A DNA stretch of 64,000 nt, from contig CACLDE010000001.1 in NCBI GenBank assembly GCA_902605645.1, positions 62,001 through 126,000 of the forward strand, written 5' to 3'. Both the position numbers and the translations under genes were made by a program. Shown here one piece after another: positions 1-9,092 of this stretch. Numbering within the stretch: position 1 is the first letter of the stretch; each line of letters opens with the position of its first letter. Origin of the DNA: an uncultured Pelagibacteraceae bacterium (GTDB lineage Bacteria > Pseudomonadota > Alphaproteobacteria > Pelagibacterales > Pelagibacteraceae). Under the pieces are notes generated by a model. It saw only the letters and a list, made by a program, of their open reading frames with translations, did not search any database and was not told where the DNA came from.

Positions 1-1
1 G

Positions 2-556
2 GAAGATGACAGGGCCGATCTTTATTCTGCAATAGTAAAACTTAAATCAAGTATTGAGGAATTAAACCAAAAGGGAAGAGAGAGACTTTTGTATGCTTTT
101 GAAAAAGTTAATAGAAAATTTAATGAGGTTTATACAAAACTTTTTAGTGGGGGTAGTGCTAAACTAGAATTAGTTGACTCTGACGATCCTTTAGAAGCTG
201 GACTTGAAATGTTTGTTTCTCCTCCAGGAAAAAGATTGCAATCAATTACTTTATTATCTGGAGGAGAACAAGCTCTTACAGCGTTATCTTTAATTTTTGC
301 TGTGTTTTTAGTAAACCCATCGCCTATATGTGTTCTAGACGAAGTTGATGCTCCTTTGGACGATGCAAATGTAACTCGATTTTGTTCTTTGCTCGATGAA
401 TTAACAAATATTACTAAAACTAGATTTATAATAATTACTCACCATGCTCTAACAATGTCAAGAATGCATAGGTTATACGGGATAACCATGCCTGAAAAGG
501 GTATTAGTCAATTGGTTGCTGTTGACTTAGAGAAAGCAGAAGAGCTAGTAGCTTAA
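2..556 (+). CDS. smc: Chromosome segregation protein SMC, C-terminal part (truncated by window edge)
   Basis: The frame is open from base 2, so the ORF-track start at 89 (a TTG) is only an internal codon; about 184 C-terminal residues are visible. They hold the end of the coiled coil and the C-terminal ATPase lobe: the ABC signature [14 protein letters not shown], then Walker B/D-loop [13 protein letters not shown] and the switch histidine in IIITHH. SMC dimers compact and segregate the chromosome by ATP-driven DNA loop handling. The alphaproteobacterial variant with DDANV after the Walker B is clear. Four bases separate its stop from atpI. The N-terminal lobe and hinge lie outside the window. 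Confidence 0.95.
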   Translation, partial: EDDRADLYSAIVKLKSSIEELNQKGRERLLYAFEKVNRKFNEVYTKLFSGGSAKLELVDSDDPLEAGLEMFVSPPGKRLQSITLLSGGEQALTALSLIFAVFLVNPSPICVLDEVDAPLDDANVTRFCSLLDELTNITKTRFIIITHHALTMSRMHRLYGITMPEKGISQLVAVDLEKAEELVA

Positions 557-560
557 TTAA

Positions 561-845
561 ATGGACGATAACAACTTTAAAACTCGCCTCAGGATTGCAA
601 AAAGAGAAATTTTAAAAAAGGATGCAAACGAAAATAACAAAAGAGGACTTTTTTTAGGCTCAGCCTTTCGATTGGGGACAGAACTAGTTGCGGCTGTGGC
701 GGTTGGGACAATTATTGGGTTTATTTTAGATAACTGGTTTGATACTAAACCATGGTTTATTATTACATTCTTTTTTATAGGTGTAATAGCAGGAATACTT
801 AATGTTGTTAGAGTAGCAAATAACATGCAAAAAGAGGATAAATAG
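561..845 (+). CDS. atpI: ATP synthase protein I
   Basis: A 94-residue protein with a charged N-terminus (about 35 residues) and two membrane segments, the first beginning FRLGTELVAAVAVGTIIGF, a layout typical of alphaproteobacterial AtpI. AtpI assists assembly of the c-ring and is not a stoichiometric part of the enzyme. It is the first gene of the Fo operon, 12 bp before atpB and 4 bp after smc. The glycine-rich first helix followed by a short loop (DNWFDTKPW) and second helix matches the family; the position in the operon makes the call firm. Confidence 0.9.
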   Translation: MDDNNFKTRLRIAKREILKKDANENNKRGLFLGSAFRLGTELVAAVAVGTIIGFILDNWFDTKPWFIITFFFIGVIAGILNVVRVANNMQKEDK

Positions 846-857
846 GAGTAATAAGTT

Positions 858-1592
858 ATGGCTGCGAATCCAATGCATCAATTTCAAGTCTACAGACTTG
901 GGCCCGAAATTAAATTGGGCAATGTAGACTTGTCTTTCACCAATGCAAGCTTATTCATGTTTATAAGCGCTCTAACAATTTGTATATTTTTATACTTCGG
1001 TTCAAAACAAAAAGGTATAATCCCAGGTAGATTACAATTAATCGCTGAACTTTTTTATAATTTCATTGCAAAAATGATTAGCGATACAGCTGGTTCAAAA
1101 GCTAAACCGTATTTTCCTTTTATATTTACCTTATTCATGTTTGTTTTGCTCTGCAATATGATCGGTATGCTACCCTATTCTTTTACAGTAACTAGTCATA
1201 TTATTGTTACTCTTGTAATGGCATTATTTATATTTATTGCAGTAACAATTGTTGGATTTATTAAACACGGATTAAAATATTTGTCTATATTTGTTCCGAA
1301 GGGTGTACCGGTTGTGTTATTGCCTTTAATCACAATAATCGAAATTATTTCTTATTTAAGTAGACCGGTAAGCCTTTCTGTAAGGTTGTTCGCTAATATG
1401 ATGGCTGGACATACGATGTTAAAAGTATTTGGAAGTTTTGTTATAAGTTTAGGTCTGTTAGGTGGTTGGTTACCACTAAGTTTTTCAGTTGCATTAACCG
1501 GCTTGGAAATATTAGTAGCTTTTTTACAAGCTTATGTATTTGCAATTTTAACCTGCATCTATTTAAATGATGCACTAAATCTTCACCATTAA
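858..1592 (+). CDS. atpB: F0F1 ATP synthase subunit a
   Basis: 244 residues, a normal family length, with five to six hydrophobic segments. The proton-channel helix carries SLSVRLFANMMAGH, in which Arg176 corresponds to the essential stator arginine that faces the c-ring. The N-terminus MHQFQVYRLGPEI and the final segment LQAYVFAILTCIYLNDAL are typical of alphaproteobacterial subunit a. A GGAG-like ribosome site precedes the ATG. It works in the inner membrane, passing protons to and from subunit c. Confidence 0.97.
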   Translation: MAANPMHQFQVYRLGPEIKLGNVDLSFTNASLFMFISALTICIFLYFGSKQKGIIPGRLQLIAELFYNFIAKMISDTAGSKAKPYFPFIFTLFMFVLLCNMIGMLPYSFTVTSHIIVTLVMALFIFIAVTIVGFIKHGLKYLSIFVPKGVPVVLLPLITIIEIISYLSRPVSLSVRLFANMMAGHTMLKVFGSFVISLGLLGGWLPLSFSVALTGLEILVAFLQAYVFAILTCIYLNDALNLHH

Positions 1593-1606
1593 AAAAAGGA
1601 GGAAAA

Positions 1607-1834
1607 ATGGAGTTAGAAGCAGCAAAAATGATTGGAGCAGGATTGGCTGCAATCGCATTGGCAGGTGCTGGGGTCGGTATCGGAATTATTTTCGGTAACT
1701 ACTTATCAGGTGCCATGAGAAATCCGTCTGCAGCGCAAAAGCAATTCCCTAATTTACTTTTAGGTTTTGCTTTAGCAGAAGCGACAGGTTTATTTGGACT
1801 TGTAGTAGCGCTTATTATCTTATTTGCATTTTAG
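1607..1834 (+). CDS. atpE: F0F1 ATP synthase subunit c
   Basis: 75 residues forming the two-helix hairpin of the c-ring proteolipid. Helix 1 has the glycine-rich stretch AGAGVGIGIIFG, the polar loop contains RNP, and helix 2 has the ion-binding carboxylate Glu58 in GFALAEATGLF. The sodium-type glutamine in helix 1 and the E-S pair are absent, so proton use is inferred. A strong AGGAGG-like site (aaaaaggaggaaaaATG) precedes the start, which fits the need for many copies per enzyme. Confidence 0.97.
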   Translation: MELEAAKMIGAGLAAIALAGAGVGIGIIFGNYLSGAMRNPSAAQKQFPNLLLGFALAEATGLFGLVVALIILFAF

Positions 1835-1842
1835 AGATAAGT

Positions 1843-2421
1843 ATGAGGCTTAAAGTACATTTAATTATTTTTATATATTGGTTTGAAACATTATTGTTTG
1901 CGGCTGAGGCGGGAATGCCTCAGCTGGACCCTAAATATTGGTTTTCACAATCATTTTGGTTAATTTTAATTTTTTTGTTGCTTTATCTATTAATATCAAA
2001 ATTTTTTATTCCTAAAATAAAAGATAATTTAGATGATAGGGAAAAAAAAATAAAAGATAATCTTGATGAAGCAAAAAAACTTTCTGAATTAGCAGAGAGA
2101 AAAAATTTAGACTATGAAAATGAAATATCAAATGCGAAAAAAGAAGTTGTCAAAATAATAACAGAGTCTAAGAAGCAGCTTGATAAAAACATAAACCAAA
2201 AAAAGGAACAATTTGAAAAAGAGTTGGAAAAAGAAATTAAAAATGCTGAGAAAGAAATTTTAGATGTTAAAAGAGACTCATCTAAATCAATTAATCTGAT
2301 TGCCGAAGAAATCTCAGCTAAAATAATTGAAGATATTACGGGTAATAAATTAAATGATAGTAGTATTAAGGCATCAGTTGCAGAGGTATCAAAAAATAAG
2401 ATGGGTAAATATTTATGGTAA
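1843..2421 (+). CDS. atpF': F0F1 ATP synthase subunit b' (AtpG/AtpF')
   Basis: 192 residues: a hydrophobic N-terminus (about 1-22), a short AEAGMPQLDP segment, a membrane helix (about 35-55) and then a long charged coiled coil rich in Lys and Glu. This is the b' stalk of alphaproteobacteria and chloroplast-type enzymes that carry two different b subunits. The MPQLDPKYWFSQSFWLI segment is the recognisable family motif. It overlaps atpF by 7 bp. It forms, with b, the peripheral stalk holding F1 against rotation. Confidence 0.92.
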   Translation: MRLKVHLIIFIYWFETLLFAAEAGMPQLDPKYWFSQSFWLILIFLLLYLLISKFFIPKIKDNLDDREKKIKDNLDEAKKLSELAERKNLDYENEISNAKKEVVKIITESKKQLDKNINQKKEQFEKELEKEIKNAEKEILDVKRDSSKSINLIAEEISAKIIEDITGNKLNDSSIKASVAEVSKNKMGKYLW

Positions 2422-2912
2422 TTGATGCAACATTTTGGGTAGCTGTTTCTTTTTTTATTTTTGTAATTCTCTTAATTTATTTTAAGATTCCTTCTAAAGT
2501 GAAAAATATTTTAGACGAAAATATTGCTCAAATAATAAAACAAGTTGATGAGTCTGAAAAGTTGAAAGAGGAAGCGAAAAGACAATTAGCTGAATATGAA
2601 AAAAGAATTGGGGACTCTAAATCACAAGTTAAAAGAATGATAAAAGAAGCTAATGATCAAGCAGAAAAAAATATAATTAAATCAAACGAAGTTTTTCATA
2701 AACTAATTGAAATAAGAAAAAAAAATACTGAGGAAAAAATTAAACAGTTAAAGAATCAAGCTATTAAAGACATTAAAAATGCGGCTGTAAACATAGCTTT
2801 TGAAAGTATAGAGAAACTATTGATTAATTCTTTGGATAAAAGCAAACTAGACAAGATTTATAGTCAAAGTGTAGAAGAAACAAAGTTAGCACTTCAAAAG
2901 AAATCTAGTTAA
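2415..2912 (+). CDS. atpF: F0F1 ATP synthase subunit b
   Basis: 165 residues with one N-terminal membrane helix (DATFWVAVSFFIFVILLIYF) and a charged coiled coil to the C-terminus, the standard b-subunit design. It is the second stalk subunit, partner of b'. It ends the Fo operon; the F1 genes (delta, alpha, gamma, beta, epsilon) are not in this window, as usual in alphaproteobacteria where Fo and F1 are separate loci. Only 16 bp separate it from crtI on the same strand, with no terminator visible between them. Confidence 0.93.
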   Translation: MVIDATFWVAVSFFIFVILLIYFKIPSKVKNILDENIAQIIKQVDESEKLKEEAKRQLAEYEKRIGDSKSQVKRMIKEANDQAEKNIIKSNEVFHKLIEIRKKNTEEKIKQLKNQAIKDIKNAAVNIAFESIEKLLINSLDKSKLDKIYSQSVEETKLALQKKSS

Positions 2913-2928
2913 AATAAGCCTAAATAAG

Positions 2929-4398
2929 ATGGCAAAAAAAATTATAGTTATAGGCTCAGGCTTTGGTGGTTTAGCTGCATCTCTTAGATTAAAAGCTAAA
3001 GGGTATGATGTTACTTTGGTAGAAAAACATCCAGATTTAGGTGGTAGGGCCAGAGTATTTAGAAAGGGAAATTTCATCTATGATGGTGGTCCGACAGTAA
3101 TAACTGCCCCTTATCTTCTGGAAGAATTATTTTCTCTATTTAATAAGAAAATTACTAACTATGTAAAGATAGTGCCATTGGATTTGTGGTACCGTTTTGT
3201 ATTCAGTGATGGACAAACTTTTGATTACTCTGGTGATGAGGTCTCGATGGAAAAAGAAGTCAAAAAGTTTTCTGATAGAGATTTTGAGGGTTATAATAAT
3301 TTAGTAAATTTTACTGAAAAAATTTTTAATAAAGGTTTTACAGATTTATCGGATAAGCCATTTAATAATATTGCTTTCATGCTTAAACAAATTCCATCTT
3401 TGCTAAGTTTAAAAAGCTATAAATCTGTTTATCAATTAGTTTCTAAGTATATTTCAAACGAAAAATTAAGAAGAGTATTTAGTATGCATCCTCTTTTAGT
3501 AGGCGGCAATCCTTTTACAACAACTTCAATTTATACTTTAATTTTATTTTTAGAGAAAAAATGGGGTATCCATTACTCAATGGGTGGTACAGGCAACGTA
3601 GTTTTAGCTTTAGAAAAATTAATGAAAGAGGAAAATATAGAAATAATTAAAGATGCTGAAGTGACCGAAATAATTTCAAGCGATAGTAAAGTGCAAGGTG
3701 TAAAAATAAATAATTCTAATGTTATTAATTGTGATTTTATAATTTGTAATTCTGATCCTCCAAATGTTTATCAAAATTTAATTAAATCAAAAAACAATTA
3801 TAATCTTTTGTTTAAACAAAAAATGAAAAGAATGGATTATTCGATGGGATTATTTGTTTATTATTTTGGATCTAAAAAACAATACAATAATGTGGCTCAT
3901 CACACTATTTACTTCGGCAAATCTTATGAAAAACATTTAGATAAAATTTTTGAGAAAAAAGTTTTATCTCAAGATATTAGTTATTATTTGCACAGACCTT
4001 CAGCTACTGATCCTAATATGTCACCAGAAAATCAAGATGCATTTTACGTTTTAGTTCCAGTTCCAAATAATTTATCTAATATAAATTGGTCTGTAGAAGG
4101 GGAAAAATTTAAAAATCTAATTTTAGACAAAATGGATAAGTCAGTGCTTCCCGGAATAAAACAAAATGTTGTAAGTGATTTTTATTTAACGCCTGATTAC
4201 TTCGAAAAAGACTTAGCAACTTTACATGGATCAGGATTTTCAATTCAACCAAAGTTCTCTCAATCAGCTTACTTTAGATTTCACAATCAATCAGAAGTTT
4301 TTAATAATTTATACTTTGTTGGAGCTGGAACACATCCAGGAGCAGGAATGCCTGGTGTCCTGTCATCCGCTAAAGTATTGGATAGACTATTTAAATGA
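2929..4398 (+). CDS. crtI: Phytoene desaturase (carotenoid pathway)
   Basis: 489 residues, normal for bacterial CrtI. The N-terminal FAD-binding fold shows VIGSGFGGLAASLRLKAKG followed by EKHPDLGGRARVF. The C-terminus carries the CrtI signature YFVGAGTHPGAGMPGVLSS. The enzyme desaturates phytoene stepwise to lycopene. It is followed by crtB with a 4-bp overlap, then crtY and blh, so the set makes lycopene, beta-carotene and retinal. crtE is absent here, so geranylgeranyl diphosphate must be supplied by a prenyl synthase encoded elsewhere (inference). Confidence 0.95.
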   Translation: MAKKIIVIGSGFGGLAASLRLKAKGYDVTLVEKHPDLGGRARVFRKGNFIYDGGPTVITAPYLLEELFSLFNKKITNYVKIVPLDLWYRFVFSDGQTFDYSGDEVSMEKEVKKFSDRDFEGYNNLVNFTEKIFNKGFTDLSDKPFNNIAFMLKQIPSLLSLKSYKSVYQLVSKYISNEKLRRVFSMHPLLVGGNPFTTTSIYTLILFLEKKWGIHYSMGGTGNVVLALEKLMKEENIEIIKDAEVTEIISSDSKVQGVKINNSNVINCDFIICNSDPPNVYQNLIKSKNNYNLLFKQKMKRMDYSMGLFVYYFGSKKQYNNVAHHTIYFGKSYEKHLDKIFEKKVLSQDISYYLHRPSATDPNMSPENQDAFYVLVPVPNNLSNINWSVEGEKFKNLILDKMDKSVLPGIKQNVVSDFYLTPDYFEKDLATLHGSGFSIQPKFSQSAYFRFHNQSEVFNNLYFVGAGTHPGAGMPGVLSSAKVLDRLFK

Positions 4399-5240
4399 GT
4401 AACTTAATAAAAAAACATGCAAAATCTTTTTACTGGGCAAGTTTTTTTTTATCTAAACCAATATTTAATAAGTGCTCTTCTCTATATAATTTTTGTAGGA
4501 CCTTAGATGACATAGTTGATGATGATAAAAAACTGAAAATTAAAAAAGAAAACTTTTTGAATTTTAAAAAAGACTTTATAAATAAAGATGACAACAATCC
4601 TACAATCAAAGGTATGTGGTCAATAATAGATAGTGAAAGAATTTCTAAAAAGGTGGTAATGGACTTATTTGACGGTGTTCAAACAGATTTAGAAGAAAAA
4701 GTTAAAATTAATTCAAAAAAGGAATTATTAATATATTCATATAGGGTTGCTGGAACAGTTGGTTTGATGATGTCGAAAATTTTAAAAGTTAAAAACAGAG
4801 AAGCTCTTAAAGGCGCTATTGATCTTGGAATCGCAATGCAACTTACAAATATAGCGCGCGATGTTTGTGAGGACAAAGGACGCAATAGAGAATATGTTAA
4901 ACATAATTTATCTTCAATAAAAGAGATAATAAATGAGTCTCAAATATTTTATGACAAATCTTTTCTCTCAATTAGCAGTATCCCACTTAAATCAAGATTT
5001 TCAGTTATTGTAGCTAGACGCGTTTATAGAAAAATTGGAGATTATATCCTTAAACACAATAACATAGAGAATTATAACAATGCGGGAAAAATATATGTGC
5101 CAGTTTTTGAAAAGATTATTCAAACTTTTTTGTCTTTTTTTGACTTTATCCAATTATTATTTGTTAAAAAATTTAGTTACGAAAATCATACAAATCATAA
5201 TATTCTTGAAAAGGAAATAAATATAAATGAAAGAATTTGA
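4395..5240 (+). CDS. crtB: Phytoene synthase
   Basis: 281 residues of the squalene/phytoene synthase family. Both substrate-Mg2+ motifs are visible: CRTLDDIVDDD near residue 34 and LTNIARDVCEDKGRNREY near residue 150. It condenses two geranylgeranyl diphosphates to phytoene. The start overlaps the crtI stop (ATGA), and the gene end overlaps crtY by 14 bp, so the three are translated as a tightly coupled unit. The length is slightly below the usual 300 or so residues, with the trimming at the C-terminus. Confidence 0.93.
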   Translation: MSNLIKKHAKSFYWASFFLSKPIFNKCSSLYNFCRTLDDIVDDDKKLKIKKENFLNFKKDFINKDDNNPTIKGMWSIIDSERISKKVVMDLFDGVQTDLEEKVKINSKKELLIYSYRVAGTVGLMMSKILKVKNREALKGAIDLGIAMQLTNIARDVCEDKGRNREYVKHNLSSIKEIINESQIFYDKSFLSISSIPLKSRFSVIVARRVYRKIGDYILKHNNIENYNNAGKIYVPVFEKIIQTFLSFFDFIQLLFVKKFSYENHTNHNILEKEININERI

Positions 5241-6291
5241 CTACGTAATAATTGGTGGTGGATGTGCTGGATTGTCTTTAGCTTATGAACTGGAAATAAA
5301 CCATAAATTAAAAAATAAGACTCTAGCAATTATTGAAAATCGTAACGAGTATAAAAGAGATAAAACATGGTCCTTCTGGAAAGTTTTTGATCACAACTTT
5401 GATGATTGTGTAATTAAAAGTTGGAATAATTTTACTATCAATACTTCAGAAAGTTCTCATGAATTGAATAGTAAAAAATTTCCTTATCAAAGTATTGATA
5501 GTGGTAAATTTTATAACAAAATAAATTCTATGCTTTCAACAAACTCTAATGTCAGTTTTTACAAAAATCTTAATGAGATCAATTCAAAAAATTCATTAAT
5601 TTTTAATAGTATTTTTAAAAAAGAACTCGATAAATCCATGTTATGGCAACATTTTCAAGGTATTGAGATAGAAACACCTAAAGACATTTTCGATGAGGAA
5701 ATAATAAACTTAATGGATTTTAATTGTGATCAGAGGAATGATGTGCATTTCTTCTACACATTGCCATTTAGTAAATGTAAAGCTTTAGTCGAAACAACTT
5801 GGTTATCAGATTTAGAGGATCAAAGTCTTATGGATTATGATCTTCAGTTAGAGAATTATATTAAAAATAATCTAGGTATAAAAAACTATAAAATAAATTT
5901 TACTGAAAAAGGTGCTATACCGCTTTTTTACCCTACATTAAATAATAACAAAGCAATCAATATTGGATCGGCTGGAGGGATGACCCGGTTAAGTACGGGT
6001 TATACTTTTTTAAATATTCAAGAGCATAGTAAGTATATTGTAAAAAATATTGAAAAAATTGATGAGGTAAAAATGTTTAAGCTAGGAAAAAAATATCAGT
6101 TTTTAGATAAAGTATTTCTTAAAGTTTTAGAGAAACACCCTGAAAAGATGCCTAAAATATTTTTTAATATGTTCAAGACTTCCTCAAGTACAATCATAAA
6201 ATTTTTATCAAATAAAAGTAATGTTATTGAAGATATCAACATTATAAGCAGAATGCCGAAATTAATTTTTTTAAAGGCATTATTAAATTAA
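5227..6291 (+). CDS. crtY: Lycopene beta-cyclase
   Basis: 354 residues. It begins with a dinucleotide-binding fold (DYVIIGGGCAGLSLAYEL), has the KTWSFW segment typical of CrtY-type cyclases near residue 47, and IGSAGGMTRLSTGYTF towards the C-terminus. It cyclises both ends of lycopene to beta-carotene. It is somewhat shorter than the usual 380 or so residues. It overlaps crtB by 14 bp at the start and shares one base with blh at the stop/start junction (TAATG). The context with crtI, crtB and blh secures the call. Confidence 0.9.
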   Translation: MKEFDYVIIGGGCAGLSLAYELEINHKLKNKTLAIIENRNEYKRDKTWSFWKVFDHNFDDCVIKSWNNFTINTSESSHELNSKKFPYQSIDSGKFYNKINSMLSTNSNVSFYKNLNEINSKNSLIFNSIFKKELDKSMLWQHFQGIEIETPKDIFDEEIINLMDFNCDQRNDVHFFYTLPFSKCKALVETTWLSDLEDQSLMDYDLQLENYIKNNLGIKNYKINFTEKGAIPLFYPTLNNNKAINIGSAGGMTRLSTGYTFLNIQEHSKYIVKNIEKIDEVKMFKLGKKYQFLDKVFLKVLEKHPEKMPKIFFNMFKTSSSTIIKFLSNKSNVIEDINIISRMPKLIFLKALLN

Positions 6292-7196
6292 TGGAAAAAA
6301 TAAACTTTAAGCACTCAATTATATTTTTTAACTTTTGTATTTTGGTAAGTCCATTTTATCTAATACTAAATTTTGAACCACTGATATTTTGTTTATTTCT
6401 GATCTTAATTATGGGAATTTCTCACGGAGCGTTGGATAATATCAAAGGAGTAAAGCTTTTGAAATTATTTGGATATAAACACATAATTTTCTTTTATCTT
6501 GCTTATATTTTTATTTCGTTATTAATAATAACATTCTGGTTAATTTTTCCTAATACAGTATTATTTTTATTTTTAGTAGTTGCAGCCTACCATTTTGGAA
6601 AAGAGGATACTGTGTTTCATTTTAGAAGAAAATTTTTCATATCGGAGTTTTTATTCTTCTTTAAAGGTTCAGCGGTAATTATTACGCCATTATTGTTAAA
6701 GAGAGAAGAAACAAACGAAATATTTAGTGTTCTTAATTTCAATTTTTTTGAAGCTCAATTTTTCAATGATAAATTTTTGATTGTTATACTATGTATAAGT
6801 TTTTTGTCTTCTTTATATATTTCTAAAAAAGAAAATGCAGACCTAAAAGGCATAATGATCATGGACTTCTTTTCTTTAATTATATTAAATCTTTTTTTGT
6901 CACCTATTTTAGCTTTCACCCTTTACTTTTGTTTTCTTCACTCTATTAGACATTCTATTTCTCTTATTTTTGAAATGGACAAATCCTTTAAATCAGGGCT
7001 TAAAAAATTTGTAAGCAAAGCTATCCCTTTAACTATTGTAACTGGAGTAATATTTTTATTAGCTATATTTTTTTTAAATAGTTTTTATAAGCTTGATGAG
7101 GCTATTTATAAGGTTATTTTTATTGGTTTGGCGTCGCTTACTTTTCCGCATATATTGTTAGAATATTTTTTAGAAAAAAATGAAAAAAGAACTTAA
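6291..7196 (+). CDS. blh: Beta-carotene 15,15'-dioxygenase, Brp/Blh family
   Basis: 301 residues, mostly membrane helices (about seven to eight). Conserved histidines that bind iron in the Brp/Blh family are seen in MGISHGALDNIKG, AAYHFGKEDT, FLHSIRHSISLI and LTFPHILLEYF. The enzyme splits beta-carotene into two retinal molecules, the chromophore of proteorhodopsin. No rhodopsin gene is present in this window. It starts on the last base of crtY and overlaps ispH by 17 bp. Retinal production is a strong inference from the gene order. Confidence 0.92.
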   Translation: MEKINFKHSIIFFNFCILVSPFYLILNFEPLIFCLFLILIMGISHGALDNIKGVKLLKLFGYKHIIFFYLAYIFISLLIITFWLIFPNTVLFLFLVVAAYHFGKEDTVFHFRRKFFISEFLFFFKGSAVIITPLLLKREETNEIFSVLNFNFFEAQFFNDKFLIVILCISFLSSLYISKKENADLKGIMIMDFFSLIILNLFLSPILAFTLYFCFLHSIRHSISLIFEMDKSFKSGLKKFVSKAIPLTIVTGVIFLLAIFFLNSFYKLDEAIYKVIFIGLASLTFPHILLEYFLEKNEKRT

Positions 7197-8124
7197 AATT
7201 TATTTAGCGTCGCCAAGAGGATTCTGTGCTGGGGTAAAAAGAGCAATAGACATAGTTGAAAAATCAATCAACAAGTTTGGGTCTCCAGTATATGTTAGGC
7301 ACGAAATAGTTCATAATAAACAGGTGGTTGAGGAACTAAAAAAAAAGGGAGCAATTTTTATAGATGAGTTATCAGGTGTAGAGGATGAAAAAAGACCAGT
7401 AATTTTTTCTGCTCATGGTGTCCCAAAATCTGTACCGCAAGAGGCAAAACAAAAAAGATTATCCTTTATAGACGCTACATGCCCTCTTGTATCCAAAGTT
7501 CATAGAGAGTCGGAACAATTATATAAAAAAGGTTTCGATATATTACTTATTGGACACAAAAATCATCCGGAAGTGATAGGCACTATGGGTCAGTTGCCTG
7601 AGGGATCTATAAAATTAATTGAAACAAAAAAAGACGCGGAAGCTCTCGAGACAAAAATATTTAAAAAGCCCTTGGCCTATTTAACTCAGACAACACTCTC
7701 AATAGATGATACTGCAGAAATAATTAATTGTCTTAAAGATAAATTTCCCGACATTAAAGGTCCAATAAAAGAGGATATTTGTTATGCAACTACCAACAGA
7801 CAGTCTGCAGTAAAAGAAATAGCTTCAAAATGTGATATGTTTTTTGTTGTAGGGAGTCGAAATTCGTCAAACTCAGTAAGATTAGTTGAAGTTGCGAAAA
7901 AAGCAGGGTGTAAAAATTCACAGTTGATGCATTCAGAAAAAGAAATTCCATTCGATGAAATATACAATTCCAATACTATTGGAATATCTTCAGGCGCTTC
8001 TGCGCCTGAAAAATTAGTACAAACGTTACTTAATAATATTAAAAAAGATAGGAAAGTAATTATCGAAGAAATAGTGGTAGCTGAAGAAAAAGTTGTGTTT
8101 AAATTACCAAAAGAACTTAATTAA
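7180..8124 (+). CDS. ispH: 4-hydroxy-3-methylbut-2-enyl diphosphate reductase
   Basis: 314 residues with the three cluster-binding cysteines of the IspH/LytB family: Cys16 in SPRGFCAGVKRAID, Cys101 in DATCPLVSKVH, and one in EDICYATTNRQ near residue 200. Other family motifs present are HEIVHNKQVVEEL, FSAHGVP and IGHKNHPEV. This iron-sulphur enzyme makes IPP and DMAPP in the last step of the MEP pathway. Its start lies inside blh (17-bp overlap), so isoprenoid supply is linked to the retinal genes. It abuts thrB with a one-base overlap. Confidence 0.97.
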   Translation: MKKELKIYLASPRGFCAGVKRAIDIVEKSINKFGSPVYVRHEIVHNKQVVEELKKKGAIFIDELSGVEDEKRPVIFSAHGVPKSVPQEAKQKRLSFIDATCPLVSKVHRESEQLYKKGFDILLIGHKNHPEVIGTMGQLPEGSIKLIETKKDAEALETKIFKKPLAYLTQTTLSIDDTAEIINCLKDKFPDIKGPIKEDICYATTNRQSAVKEIASKCDMFFVVGSRNSSNSVRLVEVAKKAGCKNSQLMHSEKEIPFDEIYNSNTIGISSGASAPEKLVQTLLNNIKKDRKVIIEEIVVAEEKVVFKLPKELN

Positions 8125-9092
8125 TGGCTGTCTATACAAAATTTAATCATGATAAAATTGAAAAAATTTTATCTCTCTATAATTTAGGCAAACTAAATCA
8201 ATTTAAAGGTATTGAAGAAGGAATAGAAAACACAAATTATTTTTTATCTGTTGAAAAAAAAAAATTTATTCTTACAATTTATGAAAAAAGGGTAAAATCT
8301 GAAGATCTTCCGTTTTTTTCTGATCTAATGTCATCGTTAAACAAATCAAATTTTAAGTGCCCTGCCCCAATAATAAATAAACAAAATAAAACAATTACAG
8401 ATTTTGACGGTAAAAAATTAATGATAGTTTCTTTTCTTGAGGGCAAAGCAAAGCAAAACTTATCTCCTTTGAACTGTAAGTCAATTGGAATTGAGGTTGC
8501 AAAAATGCACAAAATTACAAAAGATTTTAAATTTAAAAGAGAGAACGATCTTTCTGTAAAATCATGGAGAAGTTTATTTTATTCAGTTAAAGACAAATGC
8601 TCAAAAATTCATAAAGATCTGCCAAAATTAATAGAGGAAAATTTAAAAGATGTTGAAAAAAATTGGCCACGAAATTTACCACGGGGAATTATTCATGCAG
8701 ATTTATTTCATGATAATATTTTTTTTCTACAAGATAAGTTTAGTGGTATAATCGATTTTTATTTTTCTTGCGAAGATTTTTTTGCGTTTGAAATAGCTAT
8801 TTGTTTTAATGCGTTATGTTTTGATGGTTTAAAAGAAAACTTAAGTTTTAACGTTACTAAAGCAAAAAATTTTATTGATGGATACACTTCAGTGAGAAAA
8901 CTAAATGAAGAGGAAAAGATTAACATTAAAGTTTTGTCTCAAGGGGCTGCTTTAAGGTTCTTACTTACACGAGTATTTGATGCTCTTAATAAGGTCGAAG
9001 GAGCCATAGTCAAAATTAAAGATCCAATCGAATATTTAAAAAGATTAGAATTTCATAAAAATTCGAAAAATTATGAGGATTATTTCTTTTAA
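8124..9092 (+). CDS. thrB: Homoserine kinase (aminoglycoside-phosphotransferase fold)
   Basis: 322 residues of the ThrB type found in proteobacteria, with a kinase fold unlike the GHMP-type of E. coli. Visible are the nucleotide-binding region FKGIEEGIENTNYFLSVE (about 31-48), the catalytic loop GIIHADLFHDNIFF (about 188-201) and the metal-binding SGIIDFYFSCEDFF. It phosphorylates homoserine for threonine synthesis; its partner thrC lies about 900 bp downstream on the opposite strand. Start and stop overlap ispH and rnhA by a single base each. Confidence 0.92.
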   Translation: MAVYTKFNHDKIEKILSLYNLGKLNQFKGIEEGIENTNYFLSVEKKKFILTIYEKRVKSEDLPFFSDLMSSLNKSNFKCPAPIINKQNKTITDFDGKKLMIVSFLEGKAKQNLSPLNCKSIGIEVAKMHKITKDFKFKRENDLSVKSWRSLFYSVKDKCSKIHKDLPKLIEENLKDVEKNWPRNLPRGIIHADLFHDNIFFLQDKFSGIIDFYFSCEDFFAFEIAICFNALCFDGLKENLSFNVTKAKNFIDGYTSVRKLNEEEKINIKVLSQGAALRFLLTRVFDALNKVEGAIVKIKDPIEYLKRLEFHKNSKNYEDYFF

